This document shows, in pieces, positions 12,591 through 23,589 of a stretch of DNA of 64,000 nt; position 1 is the first letter of the stretch, and each line of letters opens with the position of its first letter. The translations under genes were made by a program, and so were the position numbers. Below the pieces are notes generated by a model. That model did not search any database. It was not told the DNA's origin and saw only the letters and a list, made by a program, of their open reading frames with translations. Source of the stretch: Callorhinus ursinus (taxonomy: Eukaryota > Chordata > Mammalia > Carnivora > Otariidae); NCBI RefSeq assembly GCF_003265705.1, contig NW_020313168.1, positions 6,615,157-6,679,156 on the forward strand. Reading direction: 5' to 3'.

Positions 12591-13130
12591 GATCAGGCTA
12601 TTGCATAGATCAGTGCCAGAAACTAGATTTTGGGTGTATTTGGTCTGTTAGAAGAAAGTGCCTCCTAAAATTTTAAAGGAAGAAAGACTTATATATGTAC
12701 AAAATAAGGGTTGATACAATGAAGGGATGGAAGATGACTGTAAAGATGAAACTTATAAAAGGTTTTATAAACGGAATTGATAAGAAGTTGTTTGAAAGAA
12801 GAAAGAAGAAGATTTAAAAAAAAGAAAAAAGAAAAGAAAAGAAATGGGAGAGATTGTGATCAGGCAGGAGACTAGAACAAAGCCATACACTAGTGATTTA
12901 GGGTATATTTTGATCTGTTAGAAGAAACTGTATATGAAAATTTTAAAGAGAGAAGAACTTATATATATATGCCAAAAATAAGGGTAACTACTATGAAGGG
13001 ATAAAATATGACTCTAAAAATGAAAAATAAAAAATTTTTTTTTAAAAAAAGGATTGGTAAGATGTTGGTTGAAAAAGGGAAAAAGAAAAATTCAAAAAAA
13101 AACCAACAAAAAACAGTTAAAAAATTAACT
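12591..13130 (-). repeat. Two diverged tandem units in the L1-A 5'UTR
   Basis: Two copies of about 267 bp (12591-12857 and 12858-13130) each begin 'gatcaggc' and contain 'tgttagaagaaa', a 'ttttaaagg/ag' block, 'acttatatat' and 'atgaaggga'. L1-B carries a single unit (about 45142-45410). Confidence 0.75.
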
Positions 13131-13179
13131 TTGAAAAACTAATGAATCATGGTAAAAAAGCCATGAATTCTATGTGCAG

Positions 13180-14219
13180 TAATCCCCTAGCGCTGGAGTT
13201 CTCCCGTTCTCCTTGATTGGTAAACTTGGTCTTGGCTTGCTGGCTGTTCGTGCCGATCCTCTGGGGGAGGGGCCTGTTGCCATGGTTCCCAAATGTCTTT
13301 GCCGGAGGCAGAATTGCCCCTCCTTCTCGGTCCAGGCTAAGCAAGCTGCTTGGGTTTGCTCTCAGGAGCTTTTTTTCCCTGCAAGCTCTCGGTACAGCTT
13401 TGGAGGACCAGGGTGAAAATGGTGACCTCCCACTCTCTGCCCGGAGGATCTGAGAACTCAGGGCCCCGCTCCTCAGTGTGCCCCCAGAGAAAAGCACTCA
13501 CTCACTCCCGTCTCCCCGGTCTCTGGCCTCACTCCGTGCTCACCCGGCCTGTGACCCAGCGTTTGTATCTCTGGCACCTGACCCCGTGTGGAGTCTCCAA
13601 ACCCAGCAGATCCCTGCGGTGCATTCCCGCGCCGCTCCTCCTGGGGGAGGGAGGGGAGTCTCCCCGGCTCTGCTGCTTGTTGGGTCCCTGCTGGAGGCGC
13701 AGTGGCCCGACTGGGTCGCGGATCACAGTTTATGGCCACCCCGAGCTTCGAGCCCGTGCCTTGGCTCTGTCTCTGCAGCCGGCTTCCCCGCTCCGATACC
13801 TGGGAGCTCTGCCGCACTCAGGCACCCCCGGTCTTTCTGTGACCCCGAGGGTCCTGAGTCCACACTGTCCCACGAGGTTTCCACCTTCCGCATAGCCACT
13901 GGAGTGACGTCTCTCAGCGGAGCCGACTTCTAAAAGTTCCAATTTTGTGCTCCACGGTTCTATCACTTGCCAGAAGCGGCCGACGGAGGCCCCCTCCCCC
14001 GCCGTCTATCCTCCCGAATATTGCCTCGGATTCACCTCTCCGCACGTCTTACCTTCCAGTAAGTGGTCGCTTCTCTGTTCAGAGAGTTGTTTCTACTCTT
14101 TTCTTCGATCTCCTGTTGAGTTCGTAGGTGTTCAGAATGGTTTGATCCCTATTCAGCTGAATTCCTGAGACCAGACGAAATCCAGGTCTCCTACTCCTCC
14201 GCCATCTTGCTCCGCCCAT
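13180..14219 (-). promoter_or_regulatory. CpG-rich L1-A 5'UTR / internal promoter
   Basis: GC- and CpG-rich block ending at the L1 5' terminus. A YY1-type CAAGATGGCGG (plus-strand ccgccatcttg at 14199-14209) sits just inside the end, where L1 promoters normally hold it to fix the transcription start. Several long open frames in this block come from high GC, not coding. Confidence 0.75.
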
Positions 14220-14237
14220 CCCGAAGTGTACGTTTTT

Positions 14238-15127
14238 AAGGGCCTGGCATAGAAATGGCTTACTTTGTTTCTGATGACATTCCACTACAGAGCCTCTGTC
14301 TCATGATTCCTCTGGATGTGGATTGAAGTGAGTTTCACCACTTCCAGGCCTGGCCATAAGACGTCTATGCAATACCCCTCCCCCACCCACACACTCTGCA
14401 TGGTAAAAATAGGGATCAGTATTGAAGCTGTTGGTATCACATGCTGGAAAGAGTCTAGATCCTTCCACTTCGAGATCTCCCTGACTTTCCTTAGAGTATG
14501 AAGTAAGTGAGAAATAAACCTTTATAATTTTGAGCCCCTGAGACTTTAGGGCTGCTTGTTACAGCAGCTAACATTACTTATCCAGACCGGTACATCATGT
14601 CTCTTCTCTTTTCTTCACTTTCTCCCTTAACCAGGTTGGACCTCAAGTTTCATCACTTGAACTATGCTGTATGCAATGTTTATCATGTTACCCCCTTGTC
14701 CTTCTGCTGCAGATATCCAAAACCATTCATTGTCCATCACTTCAGCCACACACTTTCTCTGTCTTATTCTGGGGCAACAGAGTGCTGCCAGGTAAAATTC
14801 AGTGATGGTGCCAGTTAGTGCCACCTCATCAGTGTCAATTCACTGGACTCTCAGCAACCTTTAGCCATCCTTAGACATGCCCCTTGGTCAGTCCCCTCTC
14901 CCGTTCTCTCTAGCCACTATCCCAAAACTTTACTCATTCTCTATTCCCCATTTCAACTCCTTGCTTCCCCTCAGAGTGGAAAAATCTTCTGAGAGGTGTA
15001 AGTGTCTGGTGTTAGCCTTCTGTCCTCTCACTTAGAAGATTCTCTATATGCTTCCTATATTTTCTATATCCCCATCTCCCCCTTCTTTTCTCTAGTCTGG
15101 AGAGAGATTACCTTTCTACCCCTTGAA
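14238..15127. other. Intergenic sequence, no gene seen
   Basis: Non-coding DNA between the L1-A target duplication and an ancient repeat. No exon or named repeat was recognised. Confidence 0.4.
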
Positions 15128-15420
15128 GTATGTGAATTTCCTAGGGCTGTCTAGGAAATACATAATAAAGTACCTTGAACTGAGTGGCTTACATAAGCAG
15201 AAATCTATTGTCTCATAGTTCTGGAGGACAGAAGTCCAAGATCCAGGTGTGAGCATGGTTGGTTCTTTCTGAGGGTTTCTGGTGGTTTGCTGGTCATCTT
15301 AAGCATTCCCGATCTCTGCTTTATCTTCACGTGGTGTTCTCCCTGGGTGCATCTCAGTGTTCAGATGTCCCCTCAGCTCTTTTCTCCAACACTGGCTTCT
15401 CCATCTGTGTCTGTAGCCTG
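15128..15420 (+). repeat. Ancient mammalian interspersed repeat
   Basis: 'cctagggctgtctaggaaat...ctgagtggcttacataagca...ttctggaggacagaagtcca': the same old family as at 2330 and 2710. Confidence 0.6.
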
Positions 15421-15689
15421 ATGAATTGCACCAGCCTCTGTCAAAGACAGAAGAATATCATCAATTGCATTTGAGAAGCACCCAGTGATCAAGTACTGGG
15501 GATTCTGCCACATCTCTGCCAGCTGTGCCCTCCACACTCCACTAGGGATAGTCATGTTCTGCTTAGGAAGTTGCAAAAGATCCCAATGGTCTTCCTGTTT
15601 CTACTCTTATGGTCTTCTACTCCATCCTCCATGCCCTCCTTCCCAGATGCAGCTGTCAGGTTTTTTAATGTACAGTTCTTTTGTGTGTA

Positions 15690-16680
15690 TGGGTTAAAAT
15701 ATACATATAATGTTCATCAAAATATACATATAATGTTTACCATCTTTACCATTTTAAGTGTATAGTTCAGTGGCATTAAATATATTCACATTGCTATGCA
15801 GCCCTCACCACCTTCCACTGCCAGAACTCTTTTCGTCTCATGAAACTGGAACTCTGTCCCCAGTAAACATTAGCTCACCATTCTCCTCCTTCCCCAGCCC
15901 CTGGTACCCACCGTTCTGCTTTCTGTCTCTATGACTGGTGACTATTCTATGTACCTCATATAAGTGGAATCATACAGTATTTGTCTTTTCATGACTGACT
16001 TATTTCACATAGTGTAGTGTCTTCGAGGTTCATCCATGTTCTAACATATTGCAGGACTTCTTTCCTTTCAAACACTGGATAATTCCATCCTATGTATATG
16101 CCACATTTTGCTTATCCATTCATTTGTCAATGGACACTTGGGTTACTTCCATGTTTTATCTATTGTGAATAATGCTGCTGTGAACACATCTGTACAAATA
16201 TTTCCCCGAGACTCTGCTTTCAATTCTTTTGGGTATATACCCAGGACTGGAATTGCTGAATCATATGGTCATTCTATTTTTGGTTTTTTGAGGAATCATC
16301 AAACTGCTTTCCACAGTGATTGCATCATTTTGCATTCCCACCAACAGTGCACCAGGGTTCCACTTTCTCCACATCCTTGCCAACACTTGTTTTCTGTTTT
16401 TTTTGGGTAGTAACCATCCTAATGGGCATGAGGTTGTGTCTTATAGTTTTGATTTGCATTTTCCTAATGATTAGTGATCTTATGTGCTATTGGTCAATTG
16501 AATATCTTTGGAGAAATGTCTACTTAAGTCCTCTGCTTGTTTTTTTGAAGCAGGTTGTTTGTTTTTTTGTTGTTCAGTTGTACGAGTTCTCTATGTATTC
16601 TGGATTTCAATCCCTTATCAGACATATAATTTGCAAATATTTTCTTTCTTGTGTCTCTTTTTTGGCTACGGCTTTGCTGA
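15690..16680 (-). mobile_element. Old L1 3' half (L1M type), reverse
   Basis: Starts with 'ccattttaagtgtatagttc' (an L1M 3'UTR theme) and continues through ORF2 C-terminal themes read on the minus strand ('attcatttgtcaatggacac', 'ccaccaacagtgcaccaggg'). It is heavily mutated and frame-broken. A local duplication of aaaatatacatataatgtt lies near 15700-15738. Confidence 0.8.
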
Positions 16681-17662
16681 ACCACTGAGCCCTTGCTAAG
16701 TGTGCCTGTTGGGTAATCCTAGCTGAGCGTGGGTGGGGGCTGTGCTGGAAACACCACCGCTCACACCATCCCACCCTCCGCCCACAACACCCCACCCTCC
16801 GCTGATGCTCAGGATGTCCCTGGAGTGGGTAGAGCTGACAGTGCAAATTGGTGATTCATGGGTAGGGTGGGCACTGGGGCCAGCAGTCGTGGGTCCTCTG
16901 CTTTGTGATGCACTGCAGATGTGGACTTGAGAAGGATGAAAACAGAACCACCTGCTCAAACCTGAGAAAGGGGAAGAGGGGAATGGATGGAGGGAAGGGA
17001 GGAGTGAGGGAGAATGGAGATAAGGCAGCCTCTTGCTGGTTCTTCTGTCTTTGTGAGTATGATGATAATTTTGCATTCAAGGGGAGGTTGCCCAGCACCC
17101 TCACTTGCTCTCCCACTGAACTGAGAATTTTCCTGAGCCTCAGGGAGTGGGTGAGGTAGCAATTACGTTGGACTTTCACCAACTACAGCTCTGAGATCTA
17201 CCTTAAGTTGATTGGCTGGGGGCCTTTGTAGGAAAGAGTGATTCAATTCAGCCAAAGGTGAGGTTAGCTGGATGAGGTGGTTATTCCTTCAACAAACTAA
17301 ATAGGTGTTTTTGCATCATTGAGGTAATAGTAGGTGAGAGAAAGAGCACTGGATCAGAATCATGGGGTTCTGGGTTCTGGCTTGGTTTTGCATCTGACTG
17401 AACAGGCTGGCCTTGTTTGAGTCCCTTTGGTTTCTTCAACCAAACCTTCTTCTTCAAAGAAGCCTTTGGTTTCTTCAACTTGAAAGAATTGGCCTAGGTC
17501 AGTAGGCCATGATGAATTACTAGGTTATAAAATCAACATGGGGAGTTGCAACCAGCATTAAAAAAAAAAGAATAGAATAGAAAATATTCCAGTGCACAGT
17601 AAGTATTATTTTATGACTTTTGTTTCAGACATAAATATGGGTGGTAATTTTGGGCTGAAATG
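16681..17662. other. Intergenic sequence, no gene seen
   Basis: GC-richer, partly purine-rich DNA. Open frames of about 80-125 codons occur on both strands with no domain. I see no CD300-type exon here. Confidence 0.4.
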
Positions 17663-17674
17663 TAAAATGTATTT

Positions 17675-17881
17675 TTTTAATTAAACATTTTTTAAAGAAA
17701 GATTTTATTTGTTTGACAGAGAGAGAGAGAGCACAAGCAGGGGGAGTGACAGGCAGAAGGAGAGGGAGAAGCAGGCTCCCCGCTGAGCAGAGAGCCCCAT
17801 GCAGGGCTCGATTCCAGGACCCCAGGATCATGACCTGAGCTGAAGTCAGATGCTCAACCGACTGAGCCACCCAGGCACCCC
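17675..17881 (-). mobile_element. Carnivore SINE, reverse
   Basis: Complete young SINE with target duplication taaaatgtattt at 17663-17674 and 17882-17893. It ends 'gagccacccaggcacccc'. Confidence 0.92.
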
Positions 17882-18059
17882 TAAAATGTATTTCCTACTA
17901 TGGATTTCAGGCGAAAACTTTTAAGAACACTGGAGTGGTAGATGAAGTTCTTTCCAGCAAACATATTTTATATTTCTAGGTTAGTTATCAAATACCCAAG
18001 TATATGATATTTTAAAACCACTTTTCTCTCTTCACCTGCATGCGTGTGCACATGTGCGT

Positions 18060-18082
18060 GCACACACACACACGCACACATA
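18060..18082. repeat. Short (CA)n tract
   Basis: Imperfect CA repeat (cacacacacacacgcacaca) about 140 bp upstream of the dead CD300 exon 1. Confidence 0.8.
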
Positions 18083-18219
18083 TTTTCCCAGGGATCTCCC
18101 TTTATTTATTCATTCTGAGAAATCAAAAAGCGATGGGACTGCAGGAGTGGCAGTGGAAGGAGGAACAAAGAGAAGCAAGAACTTGGTTTTGGGTTTCTGG
18201 AGGGCCATGAGGCCAGAAG

Positions 18220-18259
18220 ATGTGTCTTCTCAGGACTTTCCTGCTCCTCTGCCTCCCTC
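18220..18259 (+). pseudogene. Exon 1 of the CD300 pseudogene (signal peptide)
   Basis: ATG with A at -3, then 13 codons plus one base: MCLLRTFLLLCLP, a hydrophobic leader, followed by gtgagt. Length (40 nt) and phase (1) equal those of exon 1 in CD300E and in the gene at 56265. The last base is C instead of G, so the junction codon becomes Arg instead of the family's usual Gly. Confidence 0.8.
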
Positions 18260-19370
18260 GTGAGTGTGACTAGGGACCAGGGCATGTCTACTCTGGAGCT
18301 AATGGGGAGGAAGAGAATCTGTAGGGAAACATCCATATGGGATGCAGAAGGCTGGGAAATTCTTCCTGAAAGATTCAAAGTATTGTTCTACCTACTTGAT
18401 TTTCCCACCTGTCCTCCCTTGTGAATGGAGAAGGGAAAAATTATCCTCTGAATAATCAACCACTTGACTTTTCCTGACTTGGGGCATGACCCCAGTTGCC
18501 AGTGGGACTTCAATGTGTAGAATCGTGTGTCACACTTGTTAGGAAGAGAAAGGGGTTGACTTCAGGCTATCTTAGCCTCTCTCAGCTTTTATTCCCTTTC
18601 TGCTGTGTCTGTGCTCCCACCTACCTCCTGGGTTGCAGGGATAACATCCTCTACCCCTCACCCCCACCCCTTCTGACAACCTGGTGAGCATCAGATTACC
18701 CACTGCAAGGTCCTCACTCAGAAGCAGGGTATTCCAATTTCAGTCCCATAACTTGAGAGAAACTCTCTCTCTCTCCCTTCCGAACCCTGCTCCTGGCATT
18801 GCTATGTTAACATGGGGATTGATGAAGCCCAGGCATGATGGGATAGTCAAAGATGAGTCCTGAATCCACTTTGAGGATGAAACCCATTTACACATGTAAA
18901 GAGCATTGAACAGTGCCCACTTCTTCCTAAACCCTGAATCGATGTTTGCTATTATAATGAGGCTGGTGTTGGATCCTTGCTCAATTTTCTCTCGCTCCCC
19001 CTCTTAATGGAGAAGGGCCAAGTTGGGCCTATAATGGAGTGAAAATCACTCAAGAGAGGTGATTCACACCATTATCACCTCCAGAGACCCAGGAAGGTTA
19101 AAATGGCTTGGGAGGGGAGAGGTAAGTGTGGAGGGAGGGTTTGAGAGGTGAGTATGTGTGTTATGTGGATGGCAGTTCATCTGCCATAGAAGGAGGATTT
19201 TTCTGGTCTCCTAGAGAAGCAGCAGAAAATTCATCTTGCTCACAGATCTGAGGGGAACACAGCTGTCCATGGAAGCATGTGTTTGTGCAGCTAGGCATGT
19301 TTCCTGTAGAGGGGTGAGCATGCGAAGATGTGGGGGACATGCAGGGATAGGGATGGTGTCTCTGTTCATT
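18260..19370. other. Intron 1 of the CD300 pseudogene, no further exon
   Basis: Non-coding. It contains no second leader-type exon. A SINE follows at 19386. Confidence 0.5.
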
Positions 19371-19385
19371 AAAGGTTACTGCAAG

Positions 19386-19583
19386 TGGGAGCCTGGGTGG
19401 CTCAGTCCTTAAGCATCTGCCTTCGGCTCGGGTCATGATCCCGGGGTCCTGGGATCGAGCCGCGCATCGGGCTCCCTGCTCGGCAGGAAGCCTGCTTCTC
19501 CCTCTCCCACTCTCCCTGTTTGTGTTCCCTCTGTTGCTGTGTCTCTCTCTGTCAAATAAATAAATACAATCTAAAAATAAAAT
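19386..19583 (+). mobile_element. Carnivore SINE, forward, in the pseudogene intron
   Basis: Starts 'gggagcctgggtggctcag' (tRNA-derived head with Pol III box-like sequence), passes 'gggatcgagccgcgc' and ends in A-rich 'aaataaataaatac'. Target duplication aaag(g/a)ttactgcaag at 19371-19385 and 19584-19598. Confidence 0.93.
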
Positions 19584-19663
19584 AAAGATTACTGCAAGCG
19601 AGTGAGTGTTGGGCAGGGCCCCAGGATGCACTGGCTAGAGGTGTGTGGATTTGTGTTTTTCAG

Positions 19664-19986
19664 GTTATTTCACTCTGAGCACTCGCAGAATCTTCACAGG
19701 CATGGTGGGAGGAATGATGGTGATGGGGTGCCAGTAAAATGTGGGAGAAGAGAGTTAGAGGAAGTTCTGGTGCTGAGGGTCCCCCTGGGCAGACTTTGTC
19801 TGAAACGGCACAAGCAGTGGGGCAGGAGGTGAGGCGTGGCCCAGTGACCCTTTGAGACAGCCCCAGAGAGCACTCTTCCATGTGATTATGGAGGGCCTGG
19901 AGGAAGGGGATGCAGACACTTACTGGTGTGGGGTGGACAGGGCCACAAGTGTCCCCGAGGCCCTGGTGGCAGTGACTATTTTTCCA
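19664..19986 (+). pseudogene. Exon 2 (Ig-V) of the CD300 pseudogene
   Basis: About 323 bp against 333 in the intact paralogs. TAA at 19735-19737 ends the frame 24 codons into the exon. Downstream similarity moves between two frames (EVRRGPVTL and DSPRE in one, then DADTYWCGVDR at 19909-19941 in another), so at least one indel is present. The 3' end (actatttttccac) has lost a GT donor. Confidence 0.82.
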
Positions 19987-20179
19987 CCTCCCCACCCCCT
20001 TTGCCTACATGGGTTGAGGTCAGGGGTGCTCAACCTCTCTTGCTGAGGAGTGAAGCGAGCCTCCAGCCATGGCCCGGGACTGGTTGCCCAGGGGGGCAAG
20101 GAATGCACCTGTGTGTGTGTACATATGTGTGTGTAAGAACATGCATCCGTGCCTGCATGTAAGCGTGACAGGTGAAATA

Positions 20180-20395
20180 TGTTGGGTTGAAGCTTGAACC
20201 CTGGAGTCAGAAAGCTGTGTTCAAGTCTCAGCTCTGCCATTTGCTGGCTGAGTGACTTGGGCAAGTTACTTAACCAGTTTGTGTCTCAGTTTCCCCATTA
20301 GTAAAATGGGATAATAATAATATCTCTAGAGTAGCTTTGAGCATTACATAAGTGGTAGGGATAAAGTGCTGATCACAGAGCTGGTGGTTAGTTAG
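20180..20395 (+). repeat. MIR element
   Basis: 'tgctggctgagtgacttggg...ttaccagtttgtgtctcagtttccccat...aaaatgggataataata' matches the mammalian-wide MIR core. Confidence 0.75.
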
Positions 20396-20399
20396 GACT

Positions 20400-21750
20400 T
20401 TCAAGATAGTAACCATTGACACTCTAATCCAGGTCAAGTCAAAGCTGCAACACTTATATCTCCGGGCTCTGGCAGGGGAAAAGTTGCTTTGTTTCTGGGT
20501 TCTGGGTGGTCTCCTTGGTTCTCTCCCTCAGTCATTGAAACCTCATTGCCTGTCTATTATGGACCGAGTCTGGTGAGGTGGGCGGTGGGCGGGGAAAATA
20601 GTCTCAGTCTTCTCAGCCCAGTGGACTTGGAGGGAGTTGCAAATGAGGACCCTGGAGTGGGAGGTGAGGAAAGAAAGGGACGGAAACCAGGAATAGTGGT
20701 GGGGCTGGGGAAGCCCGTCCATTATAGACCTCCAGCCACTCACTCTGTATGGATGGTGACAGGTGCAGTGTAAGTGTGTGGGTGGGCGGGGTCAGTGAGG
20801 TAGGGATTAAATGGTGTTTGGGTGGGGAGGGGTTACCCTGGGTACACGGCACCCAGGAGGGCTCCTCGAAGGAGGTGGCATATGAGCTGTGTCATCGCCC
20901 CCCCACCCTATGGCTCCCTCAGGGTCCCCAGCCATGCTCTTCTGCTCCTTCTTAACCCAGCATGAATGCAACTATGTAATTGCAGCTCCCTCACTTGGGC
21001 CCCCCACTCAGAAGGAAGCATGTGCAAATCCACCAGCATTTTTACCATGTTTCTATTTTATGTCATGTGCCTGATCTGTGTGTGGGTGTGAGGGAGAGCA
21101 GGAGGGTCTGAGTCCTGCCTTCTGGGATTATCAGTGTCCCCACAGTGGTGGGAATGTGCTGAAGCCTCACCCAAAGGCCTCTTATGGGGCTTCCTGGAGG
21201 ACTGGCTGAGGTCCCTGAAAGACCCTTCCTTCCAGCACCCCCTGCCTGTGCTGGGGGTATTCTGCTGTGAGACAGGGCTGGGCACCCCCCAAGAAGTCAT
21301 AGGGGGTCCTCCTGCTTGGCCGTGGCACCTCCCCCAGGGACAGTTCTCCTCTCTGTGTAATCCCAGGGTCCCTTGAGGAAGCGGAGAGGTGCAGTTTCAT
21401 GACGACTGGAGACTCTGAGCCATTGGAATGTTGAGGCAGAGAGTGACTTGTGACCTGCTTTGTAGGCTCAGTGCAGTAGCAATGAGGACCACTGAGACCT
21501 TGGCCAGCATGGGAGCCTGGGTCTGACTGGTCACATGGCCAGCCCTGGCCTTCCTGCCTGGTAAAAAAAAAAAACAGATCCCTGCAGGGGGTTCCCACTG
21601 TCCTGGCTTTATAGTCCCCTGGTGAGGATGCCAGGCTGGGACACCCCTGGCTTTGGTGTGACACCTTAGTACCTGCTGTAGGTCCCAAGTAGAGCCCCTG
21701 TACCCAGCCTCTGCCTTGGTTCTCTGCTCTGTCTCTCTCCTCATCTCTAA
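20400..21750. other. Intergenic sequence between CD300 pseudogene and CD300E
   Basis: GC-richer DNA. The longest open frame (minus, 21829-21182) has no recognisable domain or exon structure and overlaps a MIR at its start, so I do not call it a gene. No stalk or membrane exon for the pseudogene was seen. Confidence 0.4.
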
Positions 21751-21754
21751 GTGT

Positions 21755-21900
21755 GAAGGTGTTAGTGGCCAGTGTTTGGGTTCCAATTGCAACTCTGTTT
21801 TTTACTAGCAGGGTGATGACACTGGGCAAGTCACTTAACCTCTGTGTGTCTCAGTTGCTTCATCTATAAAAAGAGGATGATTCTAGTGACTATGGTTGTT
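21755..21900 (+). repeat. MIR element
   Basis: 'gggcaagtcacttaacctct...ctcagttgcttcatctataaa' is a MIR core fragment. Confidence 0.7.
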
Positions 21901-22345
21901 CTAGTTACTTGTGGCTGTTTTGTGCCAAAAATTAGTGGCATAATGTAATGATTTATGATGTTCATGGATTTTGTGGGTCAAGCATTTGGACAGGGTATAG
22001 TAGGGAAATTTGTCTCTGGTCCAGGATGTCTGGACCTTCAGCTGGAAGGCTCAGATGCTGGGGGCTGCAATCACTGGAAAGCTCTTTCACTTACATGCAC
22101 CTGGCATTAGCAGAGGCTGTTGGCTGGAATCCCACATGTGATCTCTGCATGTGGTCTGGGCTTCCTCACAATATGGTGGCTGGGTTCCTGAGCAAGTGTC
22201 CCGTGAGAGCCAGGTGGGTGCTGTCTCCTTCTCCTGACCTGTTCTCAGAAGTCACACATTGCTTCCGCCATGTTCTATAGTCAGAACAGTCAATCACAAG
22301 CCCACCCAGCTCCAAGGGGATGGGAAATAGATTCCACCTTTCGAA
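21900..22345 (+). repeat. Old interspersed repeat, family not named
   Basis: Sequence such as 'gggcttcctcacaatatggtggctgggttcc' and 'agtcacacattgcttccgcc' belongs to a dispersed ancient mammalian repeat as far as I recall. I do not assign a family. Confidence 0.4.
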
Positions 22346-22849
22346 GGAGATGTGTCAGGCTTCTGGAAGAGCACATGGGGCTAGAAATATTGCTGTGGCC
22401 GTGTTTGGAAAATACAACCTGCTGCAGGCATGGTAACAGAGCAGCCTTACAGAGTCAAAGAAGAAGCGTGAAGGTGAAGGGTGAAGCGTGGAGCCCAGTG
22501 CTCCCCACATAGTGAGCCATTCTCCCTTCTGCTCTCTATTCTGTCTCTCCGTGCCTCTGGGGAACAAATGTCTGTCTCTGTCTCTGGGGAGACAGGTTGT
22601 AGCTCAGCCCCCTCTCTGCCTCTGGGTGAGTGGGTCTGGGACTTGTCACTTACTGAATCTTCGCTGGGTGGGGGGAAGAGATGGAGAAAAGAATGAAGCA
22701 AGTTCAGGAGAGGTAACACACAGGTCCCATGAAACCACTACCACCTACCCAGATGGGTGGGAGGATATGGAGGCTACAGCTATTCACTGCCAGGCACAGA
22801 GGCGGGGGACATTTGGTCAGCCCACGGGTGTGTGTGTGCGTGTGTGGTA
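22346..22849. other. Intergenic sequence with one weak exon-1-like end
   Basis: No confirmed gene. The segment ending 'ctctctgcctctgg' before gtgagtggg (about 22585-22627) resembles the end of a CD300 leader exon, but it has no ATG at the right distance. Confidence 0.3.
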
Positions 22850-22985
22850 GCAGTTGCTAACATTAGACCAGGGTCTGTGCCTAGCACTTGATGTCAGTGA
22901 TCTCATTCATTCCTCACAGCCGTCGTCAGGAGGTGGATGCCACCATTCTAATGAAGGAACTGGGAACTAGAGAGGTGCCAGGCAG
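22850..22985 (+). repeat. MIR-type element, decayed
   Basis: 'agcagttgctaacattagac...gtgcctagcacttgatg...ctcattcattcctcacagcc...aaggaactgggaactagaga' follows the MIR consensus order. Confidence 0.6.
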
Positions 22986-23589
22986 GGAGAGGTGTACTCT
23001 CTGAAGGAGTGGGAGGCCAGTGGTTAAGGGGACAACAGTCAGGCTTCCCATGAGAAGCAGAGTGAGGACAAGCCAGAGGCCTGGTGTTTGGGTGTGCAGG
23101 GCCTCAGAGGAACAGACCCCCATTCCCAAGAGGCCCAGTGAAGCAGGACAACCTGATATGGGGTCGGGGAGGGTGACTGGGGCAGCAGTACTGGGAGTGG
23201 TCGGGAGAATGAGCCACTGTAGGCAGAATTAGCGATGGCTTGGGTGTTCATCCACCGGGCGCCCAGAATCCACTGTGGCGTGTGCAGGCAGGAAGTGATT
23301 GTTGATATTGCACCAGAAGGTCCTGGCTGGTGGTCCTGGTTTTTGCTCTTGAGGAGCCAAACGAGGATCCTGAATTGTTCTTAAGCTGCCCTGGACAGTC
23401 TAGACAGAGGGATTTCAGTAAGAGTTGAGGAACTATTTTTTTTTTTTTACCTGAATACTGAATAAATCCATGCCAAACTGCTGGCCAGCATCAAAGGGGG
23501 AAGTCACAGTTCACAGTTTGTGAAGACTCTCCTCCAGTTAGTGAAACAGGTTCTGGCTGTAGACTTTGGCTTCAAGGAATGAGACTTGA
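22986..23589. other. Intergenic sequence, no gene seen
   Basis: No exon or repeat recognised apart from a short T-run near 23433-23446. Confidence 0.4.

Larger units (their letters stand above)
7153..14219 (-). mobile_element. Full-length L1 retrotransposon (L1-A), coding-dead
   Basis: About 7.07 kb, minus strand, from a T-rich 3' end at 7153 to the 5' terminus near 14219. Flanked by cccgaagtgtatgttttt (7134-7151) and cccgaagtgtacgttttt (14220-14237), an 18-bp target duplication with one mismatch. Reading 5' to 3' on the minus strand: a CpG-rich 5'UTR starting with a YY1-like CAAGATGGCGG, an A-rich zone, ORF1, ORF2 (endonuclease, reverse transcriptase, C-terminal domain) and the 3'UTR. Both ORFs are broken, so it cannot move autonomously. 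The single duplication mismatch and near-complete length indicate a fairly recent insertion. Confidence 0.95.
18220..19986 (+). pseudogene. CD300-family receptor pseudogene (CD300A/C-like), exons 1-2
   Basis: Two exons of a CD300-type leukocyte receptor can be recognised. Exon 1 (18220-18259) is intact; exon 2 (19664 to about 19986) is an Ig-V exon with an in-frame stop at 19735-19737 and frame changes. Intron 1 keeps a GTGAGT donor (18260) and a tttttcag acceptor (19661-19663). After the splice the product would read R-YFTLSTRRIF..., close to the start of the CD300A/CD300C Ig domain. A late segment reads EEGDADTYWCGVDRA, the F-strand hallmark of CD300 domains. No stalk or membrane exon was found downstream. 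It lies about 9.6 kb upstream of CD300E on the same strand. The CD300A/C-like assignment rests on these short matches only. Confidence 0.82.

Noticed and set aside
13350..13933. Overlapping frames of 114-181 codons on both strands
   Set aside because: They lie in the CpG-rich L1-A 5'UTR; high GC removes stops. The same happens at 45557-46129 in L1-B.
16690..17160. Possible Ig-like text on the plus strand
   Set aside because: No cysteine spacing or YWC motif of a CD300 domain in any frame.
19386..19583. tRNA-like head of the SINE
   Set aside because: It is the tRNA-derived SINE promoter region, not a tRNA gene.
21182..21829. 215-codon minus-strand frame
   Set aside because: No domain, no splice context, overlaps a MIR at its start; looks like chance in GC-rich DNA.
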